NCBI GenBank assembly: GCA_018895765.1
Contig: JAHINX010000067.1
Coordinates: forward strand, 1-21,691
Source: Patescibacteria group bacterium
Lineage (GTDB): Bacteria > Patescibacteriota > Patescibacteriia > GCA-002772895
Reading direction: 5' to 3'
DNA: 21,691 nt
A program made the translations under genes and the position numbers. The notes under the pieces were generated by a model that was not told the origin of the DNA, searched no databases, and saw only the letters and a program-made list of their open reading frames with translations. Positions 6,576 to 14,368 of this stretch are shown here, in pieces (the stretch's first letter is position 1; each line of letters opens with the position of its first letter).

Positions 6576-7364
6576 TTATATCAACTTAAAATTACATACC
6601 AGATAACCGATGCCGAGCGGAGCTTCAAATGAAAATATTTGCGGTTTATAATTTATCTTATCTATAATTCCCATTAGCATCGCCGTCCCCAAGAGGATTG
6701 ATTCATTAGCTTCTTCAACTATTTTTTCGGGAAATGAAAGAAGTCCGGCGTTATTCTTTGTTTCCAAAAGTTCAATAAATTTGTCATTAAAGGTTTTTCC
6801 GTTTTTTGAAAATCCCAATGGGCTTTTTTCGTTTGAGCGGTGAGATAAATTGCCTGAAACGATAATACCTATTTTTTTATTGCTTTCGGCGAGTATTTTC
6901 TTTATAAGCCGGCCTAACTCATAGTGTTCTTTCGCACCTTGATAAGTGCGGACAAAGGGGATAACTTTTATTTTCTTATCTTGCAAAAGATAAAAAAGCG
7001 GAACGCTAAAATTGTAGTCAAGGTTTTCATTATGGCTCAAATTGAAGGGCAGGTTATTATCCAGCGCCGTATGCCTTATTTTTTCTATAAGTTCCACATC
7101 GGGGAAGAGCTCTATTTTGGTTGTAAAATCACCAAACTCTTTAAAATCGGTTTTATATTTTTCCGAAAGGATAATACCGTAAGTAGCAGAATGCATCTCT
7201 GCGCTTGACGAAATAATAAGCAAAGAGTCAAGCTTGGCTTTCTTAATTTTTTCTTCCAAATCTAGAAAAGCTTTTTTGGTAACTGCCAATTTTTCCATTT
7301 TGTCTTTTCCGATATTTGGAATAAGTAGTGGTGGGTGAGGCGTTATGGCGGCAAAGGATATCAT
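6576..7364 (-). CDS. LigB-fold (class III extradiol dioxygenase-like / AMMECR1-associated) protein, probable lost active site
   Basis: The 262-aa protein has the N-terminal ITPHPPLLIPNIGK signature (His10) and the overall pattern of the LigB-like family often paired with AMMECR1. Family members keep a His in an SPHG-type motif, a DHG/DHS motif before VPL, and an SGDLSH motif. Here the first reads SSSAEMHS, the second reads LDYNFSVPL (Tyr117 in place of His) and the third reads SGNLSHRS (Asn172 in place of Asp), although His175 remains. Iron or other metal catalysis is therefore doubtful, and a structural or ligand-binding role is more likely. The true substrate of the family is not established. 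It sits 17 bp after the lysozyme-like gene and 27 bp before priA on the same strand. Confidence 0.75.
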   Translation of the reverse strand: MISFAAITPHPPLLIPNIGKDKMEKLAVTKKAFLDLEEKIKKAKLDSLLIISSSAEMHSATYGIILSEKYKTDFKEFGDFTTKIELFPDVELIEKIRHTALDNNLPFNLSHNENLDYNFSVPLFYLLQDKKIKVIPFVRTYQGAKEHYELGRLIKKILAESNKKIGIIVSGNLSHRSNEKSPLGFSKNGKTFNDKFIELLETKNNAGLLSFPEKIVEEANESILLGTAMLMGIIDKINYKPQIFSFEAPLGIGYLVCNFKLI

Positions 7365-7381
7365 GGTAATTATTGATTATT

Positions 7382-8791
7382 TTAATTAAATAATATTTGT
7401 GTTGTTGCTTCTCCGATATTTTCATTCAGCATAATCGGTTCGCCCATCTCATACAGTCCGAGTACTTTGGAATTTGTCCATATTATATTTTCCCATTTCC
7501 AGCCGTATGTCAGGAAGACATCTTCCGAAGGGATTGAGCGCAGTTTTCCATCGGAAATAAAATATACATTTGGTTCTTTTTCGTCTTTTACAAGCGAGCC
7601 ATCTAAGAATTTTATCGGTTCGGCAAGAGAATATTTGTCAAGTTCATTAGAGCTTACCTGGGTGAGATTTCGGCCGGGAAAGCGTGTTGTTAATACGGAT
7701 TTGTGCCAAATGGGATATTTTTTTCCGTCATAAACCCAATAAACACCGCCGGTTTCTTTGTACTGCAACAGCCCGCCGGTAGGGTATGCGCTTGCCTGAG
7801 TTATTGGAGAGCCGATTTTATAGGATAAAAGGTCTTCTGCTGTTATTTCTTCCAATTCAAAGGGACTGAAACCGATTGACCGAAAAACAGTTTCCGATTC
7901 AAAAGGTCGCGCTTCATCGCCTACGGTCATATAGAGATTTCCGTTTTTATCTTGCAATAATGAATAATCGGCAAATTTTATCGGATAACCGGTCGGATAT
8001 TTTTGCAAGACGCTTTGCCCGACAGGTATAACGCTTTCTTCGCTAAATTTTGATTTGAAAACAGTTTTACTTACAAAGGGACGCTTTGTTCCGTTTTGGA
8101 TAAGATATATGCCGCCGGTTTTGGCGTCTTGAAGCAGAGAACCGTCGGGATATGCTATACTTGAAAACCATTTTGTCCAGATAAGATAAAAATTTTTATT
8201 TCCAAGATAATGCGGAGTATAGGTATAGAGTGCGGCAGTGGCATTGTTTTGCGGAGTTATCCAATAGCTGTAATCAACTTTTTTACTGATCCCAGGACCA
8301 AAGCCGGTATGCGTGGCGCCTTGGTTTTGAAGGTCGGAAATAAAGGTATTCATAATTCTATTTACCGCAAAATAAACCTGTTTGGCAAATCCGCGGTATT
8401 GGGCAACAAGCGGGTGATTAAGCTCGCAGTTGTCGCAGACCGCATAACCCATTGCCCAATCAAGCCGTCTCATATTTATTGAAGAATATGTAATCAAGCT
8501 TTGCTCCTTTTCAAGCATCACAAGAATAAATTTTGGGTTTATTTTAAATTCTTGCGCCGTGTTGTAAATTATTTGCGCGCCATCCATAAACATTCCGGTG
8601 CCTGGATAAAAATCTGCGAAGTAAGATAGGAAGCTATTTTTCTCCGATAAAAAACCCCGTATTTCTTCTAAAGACATTGAGCTATAGTCAGCGAGTTCCT
8701 GGTCGGAAATTATAAAGTCTTCATTAAAGGCATAAGAGGGGAGAGGCAATAGAAACATTCCTAATATTAAAGCTATTATGAGTTTTTTCAT
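7382..8791 (-). CDS. Secreted lysozyme-like protein with four C-terminal repeats
   Basis: The 469-aa product begins with a clear signal peptide (Lys-Lys, hydrophobic core, cut after SYA, residue ~21). Residues ~60-210 look like the lysozyme-like domain found in actinobacterial and CPR wall proteins. They include AQEFKINPKFILVMLEKEQSLIT (Glu94 and Glu96 are catalytic candidates), an AMGYAVCDNCE segment with two Cys, NATAALYTYTPHYLGN, and an aromatic LIWTKWF end. Residues ~214-452 hold four repeats of ~55 residues, each with G-[S/L]-L followed by Y-x-I/V, a K/R-R/Y-P segment and a closing G-x-P-I. This probably forms a wall- or glycan-binding beta domain. A cell-wall hydrolase or remodeling role is inferred. 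A terminator isolates it from clpB. A possible promoter (TTGCTT, 17 bp, TATCCT) lies so close to the ATG that the mRNA may be leaderless. Confidence 0.75.
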   Translation of the reverse strand: MKKLIIALILGMFLLPLPSYAFNEDFIISDQELADYSSMSLEEIRGFLSEKNSFLSYFADFYPGTGMFMDGAQIIYNTAQEFKINPKFILVMLEKEQSLITYSSINMRRLDWAMGYAVCDNCELNHPLVAQYRGFAKQVYFAVNRIMNTFISDLQNQGATHTGFGPGISKKVDYSYWITPQNNATAALYTYTPHYLGNKNFYLIWTKWFSSIAYPDGSLLQDAKTGGIYLIQNGTKRPFVSKTVFKSKFSEESVIPVGQSVLQKYPTGYPIKFADYSLLQDKNGNLYMTVGDEARPFESETVFRSIGFSPFELEEITAEDLLSYKIGSPITQASAYPTGGLLQYKETGGVYWVYDGKKYPIWHKSVLTTRFPGRNLTQVSSNELDKYSLAEPIKFLDGSLVKDEKEPNVYFISDGKLRSIPSEDVFLTYGWKWENIIWTNSKVLGLYEMGEPIMLNENIGEATTQILFN

Positions 8792-8844
8792 ATACTATAA
8801 AGGATATCAAAATAAGCTAAAGGAAGCAACAGGTAATATTTTTT

Positions 8845-8885
8845 AAAAACAAAAGAGGCTCTTTTCCAGAGCCTCTTTTGTTTTT
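8845..8885. terminator. Strong two-way terminator after clpB
   Basis: A 17-pair perfect stem (8845-8861 with 8869-8885) surrounds a seven-base loop. A-runs on one side and T-runs on the other make it work in both directions. On the minus strand it ends clpB transcripts and separates them from the lysozyme-like gene. Confidence 0.92.
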
Positions 8886-8926
8886 GTAGAACTGCGCAAT
8901 TTTTTTGGCGATAAAATGAAAAATTT

Positions 8927-11539
8927 TTACTTGCTAAATTTCAATTTATCTCCATCAGCTTCAATTTTTATTTCATCTCCTTCGCGGAATTTTTTCTTGA
9001 TAATAAGCATTGCAACCGGGTCAAGAATTTCTGATTGAATCAGTCGTTTTAACGGACGCGCGCCAAACGAAGGATTGTATCCTTTTTCGCATAAGTATTT
9101 TTTAGCGTCGTCAGATATTTCAAGTCCAAGCCGTTTTCCAGCTAAACGTTTTTTTAGAAGCTCAATTTGTAATTCAACGATTTGTCGGAGATCTTTTTTA
9201 GAAAGCGCTTTAAAGATAATCGTTTCATCTAAACGGTTTAAAAATTCCGGTTTAAATTGTTCGCGCAAAAGCGAATTTATCTTATCTTCAATTTCTTTCC
9301 CGTCATTGGTTTTCTTTTCTGCGGTAAATCCAAGATCGCTTTTTGAGGCGGCGGAAAGGATTTGATCGCTTCCCAGGTTTGACGTCATTATGATAACTGT
9401 ATTTTTGAAATTTACCTTTCTTCCTTTTGAGTCTTTCATATGCCCGTCGTCTAAAATCTGTAATAAAATATTAAAAACTTCCGGATGGGCTTTTTCAATT
9501 TCGTCCAAAAGAATTACGGAATATGGTCTTCGGCGCACAAGCTCAGTCAATTGTCCGCCTTCTTCATAGCCAACATAGCCCGGAGGCGAACCAACCATTT
9601 TGGAAACAGAGTATTTTTCCATATATTCGGACATATCAAGACGGATAATGGCGGACTCATCGTTAAATAAAAACTCCGCGACTGCTTTTGCCAGTTCGGT
9701 TTTGCCGACACCCGTAGGACCCAAAAAAATAAAAGAACCGATTGGCTTTTCTTCGGGCGAGATGCCTGCGCGCGAACGGCGAATGGCATTGGAGACGGCT
9801 CGCACTGCCTCGTCTTGTCCGATAATGCGGCCATGAAGTTCGTCTTCCATTTTCGCCAGTTTCTCGGCTTCTTCCTCAAGCATCCTGGCAACAGGAATAC
9901 CGGTCCAGCGGGAAACAACGCCGGCTATATCTTCTTCTGTGATTTCTTGTTTTAAAATTCGGCTTCCTTTTTGTATTGTTTTAAGCTTTTTTTCTTGATT
10001 AAATAATTGCTTTTCAAGTTCAGGAATATTTGAATAACGGATTTCCGCTACTTTTTGGAGATCTCCCGCGCGTTCAGAAATTTCTGCTGAAGCGCGCTTG
10101 CGTTCGATTTCTTTTTTAATTTTATTAAACCCTTCAATAACTTCTTTTTCATTTTTCCATTTTAATTCAAGTTGGTTTGCCTTTTCGCGGGTTTCCGCGA
10201 TTTCGCGCTCAAGTTTTAAGAGCCGTTCTTTTGACTGCTCGTCTTTTTCGCCTTTAAGGGCCTGGCGTTCAATTTCAAATTTCATCAGCTGGCGTTTTAG
10301 CTGGTCTAATTCAGTTGGTTGGGAATCAACCTGCAACCGCAAAGCACTTCCGGCTTCATCTATAAGGTCCACTGCCTTATCAGGCAAAAAGCGGTCGGTA
10401 ATATATCTGCTGGAGAGAGTTGCTGCCGCAACGATTGCCGGATCGGTAATACGGACGCCATGATGAACTTCATATTTTTCTTTTATTCCGCGCAAAATTG
10501 CTATTGTGTCGGAAATAGTTGGTTCTTGGACATAGACCGGCTGAAATCTGCGTTCCAGGGCGGGGTCTTTTTCAATATATTTTTGATATTCTTTCAGAGT
10601 GGTCGCGCCAATTGCATGAAGTTCTCCCCGCGCTAGGGCCGGCTTCAGGAGGTTTGAGGCGTCAATCGCGCCCTCTGATGCGCCTGCTCCCACAAGAGTA
10701 TGAAGTTCATCAATAAAAAGGATTATTTTTCCGGCGGACTTTTCTATTTCTTTTACAACCGCTTTTAGGCGGTCTTCAAATTCTCCACGGAATTTTGTCC
10801 CGGCGATAAGCGAACCCAAGTCCAGTGAAATAAGCTCTTTATTTTTTATGGTTTCAGGGACATCTCCGGAAACAATCCTTTGGGCAAGACCTTCGACAAT
10901 AGCGGTTTTTCCGGTTCCGGCTTCACCGATAAGAACCGGATTATTTTTTGTCCGGCGCGAAAGAACCTGCATTAAGCGTCTTATTTCTTCATCCCGGCCA
11001 ATAACAGGGTCAAGCTTTTCTTTGCGGGCGAGTTCGGTCAAATTCTTTGAATAGCGTTCCAAGGCCTGATATTTTGCCTCCGGTTCCGGATTATCCACTT
11101 TCTGGTTTCCGCGGATGTCAGCCAAAACTTGAAGCACGGCGTCATAGGAAACGCCAAGCCGTAAAAGAAGTTCGGAGACATTGCTTTGTATAGAGATAAG
11201 GGAAAGAAGCAGATGCTCGGTGCTGATAAAATCATCTTTCAGATTTTCCGCCTCCTTTTCAGCCTGATGCAGAATCCGCGCCATTTGCGGACTAACGCGC
11301 AGTTCTGTTGTTGTTTCCGGCAAGCGAGGGATAAAGGATAAAAGTTTTTTTAGATTTGTATTCAAAATTTCCTGATTGATTTCCAGTTTATTAAAAATAG
11401 TCGGGACTACCCCGTTTTTTTGTTCTAAAAGGGCAACCAAAAGATGAGCCGGTTCAATTGAAGCGTGCTTTCTATCAAAAACTATATTTTGAGCGGCCTG
11501 TAATGCCTCTTGTGATTTTGTTGTAAATTTTTGCATCAT
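8927..11539 (-). CDS. clpB: Protein disaggregase ClpB (Hsp100)
   Basis: Hexameric AAA+ chaperone that threads aggregated proteins through its pore, usually with DnaK. The 870-aa length fits ClpB. In order it has the two-part N domain (residues ~1-150), the first ATPase with Walker A GEAGTGKTA and Walker B ILFIDELH, the long coiled-coil middle domain (~410-530, rich in Lys and Glu) that sets ClpB apart from ClpA and ClpC, the second ATPase with GPTGVGKTE and VILLDEIEKAH, and the C-terminal GYNPSFGARPLKR segment. Two adjacent ATGs (11539 and 11536) are possible starts, and neither has a Shine-Dalgarno site. A CIRCE operator in the leader indicates HrcA heat-shock repression. A strong terminator follows. 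Confidence 0.97.
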   Translation of the reverse strand: MMQKFTTKSQEALQAAQNIVFDRKHASIEPAHLLVALLEQKNGVVPTIFNKLEINQEILNTNLKKLLSFIPRLPETTTELRVSPQMARILHQAEKEAENLKDDFISTEHLLLSLISIQSNVSELLLRLGVSYDAVLQVLADIRGNQKVDNPEPEAKYQALERYSKNLTELARKEKLDPVIGRDEEIRRLMQVLSRRTKNNPVLIGEAGTGKTAIVEGLAQRIVSGDVPETIKNKELISLDLGSLIAGTKFRGEFEDRLKAVVKEIEKSAGKIILFIDELHTLVGAGASEGAIDASNLLKPALARGELHAIGATTLKEYQKYIEKDPALERRFQPVYVQEPTISDTIAILRGIKEKYEVHHGVRITDPAIVAAATLSSRYITDRFLPDKAVDLIDEAGSALRLQVDSQPTELDQLKRQLMKFEIERQALKGEKDEQSKERLLKLEREIAETREKANQLELKWKNEKEVIEGFNKIKKEIERKRASAEISERAGDLQKVAEIRYSNIPELEKQLFNQEKKLKTIQKGSRILKQEITEEDIAGVVSRWTGIPVARMLEEEAEKLAKMEDELHGRIIGQDEAVRAVSNAIRRSRAGISPEEKPIGSFIFLGPTGVGKTELAKAVAEFLFNDESAIIRLDMSEYMEKYSVSKMVGSPPGYVGYEEGGQLTELVRRRPYSVILLDEIEKAHPEVFNILLQILDDGHMKDSKGRKVNFKNTVIIMTSNLGSDQILSAASKSDLGFTAEKKTNDGKEIEDKINSLLREQFKPEFLNRLDETIIFKALSKKDLRQIVELQIELLKKRLAGKRLGLEISDDAKKYLCEKGYNPSFGARPLKRLIQSEILDPVAMLIIKKKFREGDEIKIEADGDKLKFSK

Positions 11540-11545
11540 AGGAGT

Positions 11546-11602
11546 AGCGTTTAGCGGTTAACAATTAGCGTTTAGGATTAATAAATAATATTAGCGTTTA
11601 GG
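11546..11602. repeat. Short TAGCGTTTAG repeats in the clpB leader
   Basis: The word TAGCGTTTAG occurs three times (near 11546, 11565 and 11591), with a GGTTAACA variant between. The tract lies between the CIRCE operator and the clpB start. It is like the short-word tracts at 745-790, 3842-3877 and 4550-4577, although each site uses a different word. Confidence 0.6.
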
Positions 11603-11606
11603 GTCG

Positions 11607-11633
11607 TTAGCAGTCCCAAAGGGGGAGTGCTAA
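11607..11633 (-). promoter_or_regulatory. CIRCE operator (HrcA binding site) of clpB
   Basis: TTAGCAGTC, nine bases, then GAGTGCTAA. This is the CIRCE inverted repeat (TTAGCACTC-N9-GAGTGCTAA) with one mismatch in one arm and the exact nine-base spacer. It lies ~70 bp upstream of clpB, immediately downstream of a candidate promoter, as expected for repression by HrcA. Confidence 0.9.
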
Positions 11634-11644
11634 TATATAGTTTA

Positions 11645-11673
11645 AGTTTGCCATACATTATTATACTTGTCAA
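11645..11673 (-). promoter_or_regulatory. Candidate clpB promoter
   Basis: On the minus strand a perfect TTGACA (11673-11668) stands 17 bp from a weak -10, CAAACT (11650-11645), preceded by TGG. Transcription would start near 11638, just before CIRCE, which suits repression by roadblock or occlusion. The -10 is poor, so the exact start is unsure. Confidence 0.5.
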
Positions 11674-11678
11674 GAGAT

Positions 11679-11702
11679 AAAAAATCCGCGAATTTGCGGA
11701 TT
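11679..11702 (-). terminator. Terminator of the small membrane-protein gene
   Basis: Read on the minus strand, AATCCGC and GCGGATT pair around a six-base loop and are followed by a T-run. The stem overlaps the stop codon of the 68-aa gene and shields the clpB promoter from it. Confidence 0.85.
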
Positions 11703-11907
11703 AGGGGTGTGTGATTTTGAAAATCTCTAATATTATAATAAAGAATGAAATTATAGCAGAAAATTTAAATAATTTTAGATAAAAAGAACAGGTTTTTTTT
11801 GCTTTGTTTTCTTCGTCATAGAGCGTTGTGCTTAGTTTCTTATATACAAAGAGCATTATAATAGAACCGGTCAAAATGCCTAAAAATAGCAGGAGTGTAG
11901 GTGTCAT
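11701..11907 (-). CDS. Small two-helix membrane protein, function unknown
   Basis: A 68-aa protein with one hydrophobic segment at residues ~3-22 and another at ~44-64, joined by a charged loop (YDEENKAKK) and ending ITHP. Both helices are long enough to span a membrane. It is a stand-alone unit: promoter at 11926-11954, AAAGGAG site six bases before the ATG, and a hairpin terminator overlapping the stop. It resembles no family I can name. Its complete expression signals make it a real gene despite its size. The promoter is back-to-back with that of pyrD. Confidence 0.8.
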   Translation of the reverse strand: MTPTLLLFLGILTGSIIMLFVYKKLSTTLYDEENKAKKTCSFYLKLFKFSAIISFFIIILEIFKITHP

Positions 11908-11925
11908 AGCTCTCTCCTTTATAGT

Positions 11926-11954
11926 ATCTTAGCAGTTTGAATAAAAAATATCAA
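11926..11954 (-). promoter_or_regulatory. Promoter of the small membrane-protein gene
   Basis: Minus strand: -35 TTGATA (11954-11949), 17-bp spacer ending in TGC, -10 TAAGAT (11931-11926). Only four base pairs separate its -35 box from that of pyrD on the other strand. Confidence 0.75.
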
Positions 11955-11958
11955 ACCC

Positions 11959-11987
11959 TTGTTTTTTTATTTAATTTATGCTAAATT
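11959..11987 (+). promoter_or_regulatory. Promoter of pyrDC
   Basis: -35 TTGTTT (11959-11964), 17-bp spacer ending in TGC, -10 TAAATT (11982-11987). Start of transcription near 11994 gives a short leader with GGAG at 12011-12014. No pyrimidine-responsive hairpin is visible in the leader. Confidence 0.65.
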
Positions 11988-12021
11988 AAGGGCAGTTATT
12001 TGACAAAGAAGGAGAGTGACG

Positions 12022-12996
12022 ATGATTCTTCGAGGAATTGACTTTGGAAAAGTCTTGGATGCTACGGGCGTTCGCGGTTTTTTTGGAGAAGGGTATTGGT
12101 TTCATAAGCTCTGGAGGTCGTTCGGATTGAATTTTGACGGCTCTACATTTGTTGCCAAAACAACAACCTTGGAATCGCGTTTGGGATATATGGATCTTGA
12201 TAAAAAGTATAGGCCAAAAAAGTGGTTTCCGGATTGTGTAAGGGTATATTCAGCCAAAGGCGTAGTATTGAATGCGATTGGGCTATCAGGCCCGGGCGCA
12301 TCGGCGCTTTTTGAAACAGGCGAGTGGCAAAAAAGACAAGAGCCATTTTTTATCTCATTTATGTCGGTTGCGGGAACTGTTCGCGAAAGACGGCTTGAGC
12401 TTTTAGGATTTATGGAAATGCTAAAGCGGTTTTTGCCGGAGTTTCAATCCAAAATCGGCTTGCAGATAAATTTTTCCTGTCCAAATGTAAGTGTGGAATT
12501 TGATGAAGACGAATTTGTGGATGAGGTGTATAGTTCCCTGGCTTTGGCGCGTTGTTTTGTGAATATTCCACTGATGCCAAAATTCAGCGTTCTCACATCG
12601 CCGGAAACTCTAAAAGAAGTAGCTGATTTTGCGTCATGCGACGCCATCTGTATATCAAATACCATTCCTTGGGGAAAATTGTCGGATGAGATTGATTGGA
12701 GGGGGCTTTTTGGAAGCAATGAGTCGCCTTTGGCAAAATACGGTGGAGGCGGACTTTCCGGAAAACCGCTTTTGGCATTAGTTGTAGATTGGATAATAAG
12801 AGCCCGGGAAATAGGTATTACAAAACCAATCAATGCCGGAGGCGGCCTACTAAGCCAAGAAGATGCGGAACTGCTGTTTTATGCAGGCGCAGATTCAGTT
12901 TTTCTGGGTTCTGTTGCAATGCTTACGCCATGGAAGGTTAAAAGCATCATTGCTTTTGCGCAGAAATGTGCAAAGAGAGAAGGCGGAGGTCTCTGA
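12022..12996 (+). CDS. pyrD: Dihydroorotate dehydrogenase
   Basis: Oxidises dihydroorotate to orotate in pyrimidine synthesis, using FMN. ATG 12022 is chosen because GGAG lies seven bases upstream; an in-frame GTG at 12016 overlaps that site. Product of 324 aa with the family's landmarks: NAIGLSGPG (~84-92), NFSCPN with Cys153, PKFSVLTS with its Lys, an SNT motif (ISNTI), GGGLSGKP, and NAGGGL leading to AGADSVFLGS for FMN phosphate binding. A Cys rather than Ser at the catalytic base position places it with class 1 (soluble) enzymes. No membrane anchor is present. The stop overlaps the start of pyrC by one base. No adjacent electron-transfer subunit gene (pyrK) is seen, so class 1A chemistry (fumarate) is possible, but this is inference. 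Confidence 0.94.
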   Translation: MILRGIDFGKVLDATGVRGFFGEGYWFHKLWRSFGLNFDGSTFVAKTTTLESRLGYMDLDKKYRPKKWFPDCVRVYSAKGVVLNAIGLSGPGASALFETGEWQKRQEPFFISFMSVAGTVRERRLELLGFMEMLKRFLPEFQSKIGLQINFSCPNVSVEFDEDEFVDEVYSSLALARCFVNIPLMPKFSVLTSPETLKEVADFASCDAICISNTIPWGKLSDEIDWRGLFGSNESPLAKYGGGGLSGKPLLALVVDWIIRAREIGITKPINAGGGLLSQEDAELLFYAGADSVFLGSVAMLTPWKVKSIIAFAQKCAKREGGGL

Positions 12997-14036
12997 TGGA
13001 AACGCTTGTAATCCGCAGGCCGGATGATTTTCATGTTCATCTCCGCGAAGGAGAAATGCTGAGGCGCGTTTTGCCTTTTACGGCGCAGGTTTTTGAGAGG
13101 GCGCTTGTAATGCCGAATTTGACTAAGCCGCTTATCAGCACGTATAAAGTCAAAGAATATTTTAGGGAACTGGACAGATATTGCGAGAAGCAGGGATTTA
13201 AAGATTTTCGCGCGCTTCGCACACTTTACCTGACAGATAAAACGCTTGTGGGTAATATTGCATGGTCGCAAGTGTGGGAAAATGTTCTTGCGGCAAAGCT
13301 TTATCCAAAAGGAACGACAACCGGCTCCGCGCAAGGAGTCTTGGATGTAGAGCGTCTTGGACCGGTATTTGCGGAAATGGAAAAAAGGGGAATAGTTCTT
13401 TCAATTCACGCTGAAATGCCGGAAATGCATAGTGACTATGCCGAAGATGAGTTTCTTATCGGGCCGTTTTGGTGGATTTATCAAAATTTTCCCCGGCTGA
13501 AAATCGTTTGGGAGCACGTGACAACCGCTTATATGGTTAAGCTGTTGGAAAGATACCCCGCGCGAGTTGCAGGAACAATCACGGCTCACCATCTCTGGTT
13601 AACCCGTGATGATGTATTTAGTAATCCGCATAATTATTGTAAGCCACCGGCAAAGAGCAAAGAAGATATGGTAGCTTTGATAAACGCTGTAACAAGCGGA
13701 AATCCAAAATTCTTTTTCGGTTCTGACAGCGCTCCGCATTGGAAATGGCAAAAAGAGCGCGCCAAGGCAAAAGCAGGCGTTTTTTCTGCGCCGGTTGTAA
13801 TGCCTCTTTTGGCGCAAATTTTTGAAGCTGTCGGCGCCCTGCATCGGCTGGAGGATTTTACATCTCGCTTTGGCGCAGAGTTCTATGGGCTTCCTTTGAA
13901 TACAGGCAAATTAGTTCTAGAAAAAAGACCATGGAAGGTTCCTTTGGCGTATACCCGTGATTTGGACGGCGAAGCCATCGAACCGATTGTGCCATTTTTG
14001 GCAGGCGAGACATTGGACTGGCAAATAGTTTTATGA
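12996..14036 (+). CDS. pyrC: Dihydroorotase (E. coli PyrC type)
   Basis: Zinc amidohydrolase closing carbamoyl aspartate to dihydroorotate, the step just before PyrD. ATG 12996 shares its A with the pyrD stop (TGATG) and has GGAGGT upstream, so translation is coupled. The 346-aa length matches E. coli PyrC. Metal ligands and catalytic residues are all visible: His13 and His15 in DFHVHLREG, carbamylated Lys101 in KLYPKGTTTG, His138 in SIHAE, His174 in EHVTT, and catalytic Asp244 in GSDSAPH. A frame opening at 12966 would add ten residues but lacks a better ribosome site. A strong hairpin terminator follows 47 bp after the stop. Confidence 0.96.
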   Translation: METLVIRRPDDFHVHLREGEMLRRVLPFTAQVFERALVMPNLTKPLISTYKVKEYFRELDRYCEKQGFKDFRALRTLYLTDKTLVGNIAWSQVWENVLAAKLYPKGTTTGSAQGVLDVERLGPVFAEMEKRGIVLSIHAEMPEMHSDYAEDEFLIGPFWWIYQNFPRLKIVWEHVTTAYMVKLLERYPARVAGTITAHHLWLTRDDVFSNPHNYCKPPAKSKEDMVALINAVTSGNPKFFFGSDSAPHWKWQKERAKAKAGVFSAPVVMPLLAQIFEAVGALHRLEDFTSRFGAEFYGLPLNTGKLVLEKRPWKVPLAYTRDLDGEAIEPIVPFLAGETLDWQIVL

Positions 14037-14040
14037 TTTT

Positions 14041-14080
14041 TCCTCCCTTCGGAGAAGGGAGGTTAGGAGGGATTTAATTA
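14041..14080 (+). repeat. Dispersed repeat copy after pyrC
   Basis: Second copy of the element inside the O-antigen-ligase-like gene, sharing CTTCGGAGAAGG, GGTTAGG and GGGATTTAAT. A related half-copy, GGGGAGTTAGAGGGGG, occurs near 14217-14237. The CCTCCC/GGGAGG arms can pair. Confidence 0.75.
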
Positions 14081-14082
14081 TA

Positions 14083-14106
14083 GACACGAGAAATCGTGTC
14101 TTTTTT
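14083..14106 (+). terminator. Terminator of pyrDC
   Basis: GACACGA and TCGTGTC form a perfect seven-pair stem closed by a GAAA tetraloop and followed by six T. Confidence 0.93.
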
Positions 14107-14309
14107 AATCCGTTTTTCTCCCCCTTACTAAGGCCTCTGGCTCAGTTTTAGGATAATAACTTTGCTTTTTGGAAAAAGTGTCTAAACGGAATAATCTATT
14201 TATAAATCCGGCTTGGAGAGGGGAGTTAGAGGGGGTTTTGATCTTGTTATTTTTGTGTTAAGTTTTTTGTCTTGTTTTTGCTAAATTTGGGTAAAATCTT
14301 TTACTTTTA
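14107..14309. other. Gene-free stretch with a possibly interrupted repeat
   Basis: No reading frame with start signals. CTCCCCCTTACTAAGG near 14117-14132 and GGAGAGGGGAGTTAGAGGGGG near 14215-14237 look like the two halves of the dispersed repeat family, separated by ~80 bp of unrelated AT-rich sequence. A nested insertion is one reading, two independent half-copies another. Confidence 0.4.
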
Positions 14310-14310
14310 C

Positions 14311-14339
14311 TTGACAAAATCAAAAATTTATGATATTAT
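14311..14339 (+). promoter_or_regulatory. Promoter of the first small gene of the array
   Basis: Perfect TTGACA (14311-14316), 17-bp spacer ending in TGA, -10 TATTAT (14334-14339). It agrees with the extended -10 pattern used through the array. Confidence 0.85.
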
Positions 14340-14368
14340 AAATAAAATGACAAGCGCGGAGGTGAGTG

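Noticed and set aside
9547..9918. 123-aa minus-strand frame and other frames over clpB
   Set aside because: They lie wholly inside the intact clpB frame and show no start signals.
12966..12995. Upstream GTG start for pyrC
   Set aside because: ATG 12996 has GGAGGT upstream and the TGATG coupling with pyrD, and alignment to E. coli PyrC begins there.
14041..14075. Second terminator of pyrDC from the CCTCCC/GGGAGG arms
   Set aside because: No T-run follows, and the same sequence occurs in frame inside a gene at 1086, so it is better described as a dispersed repeat.
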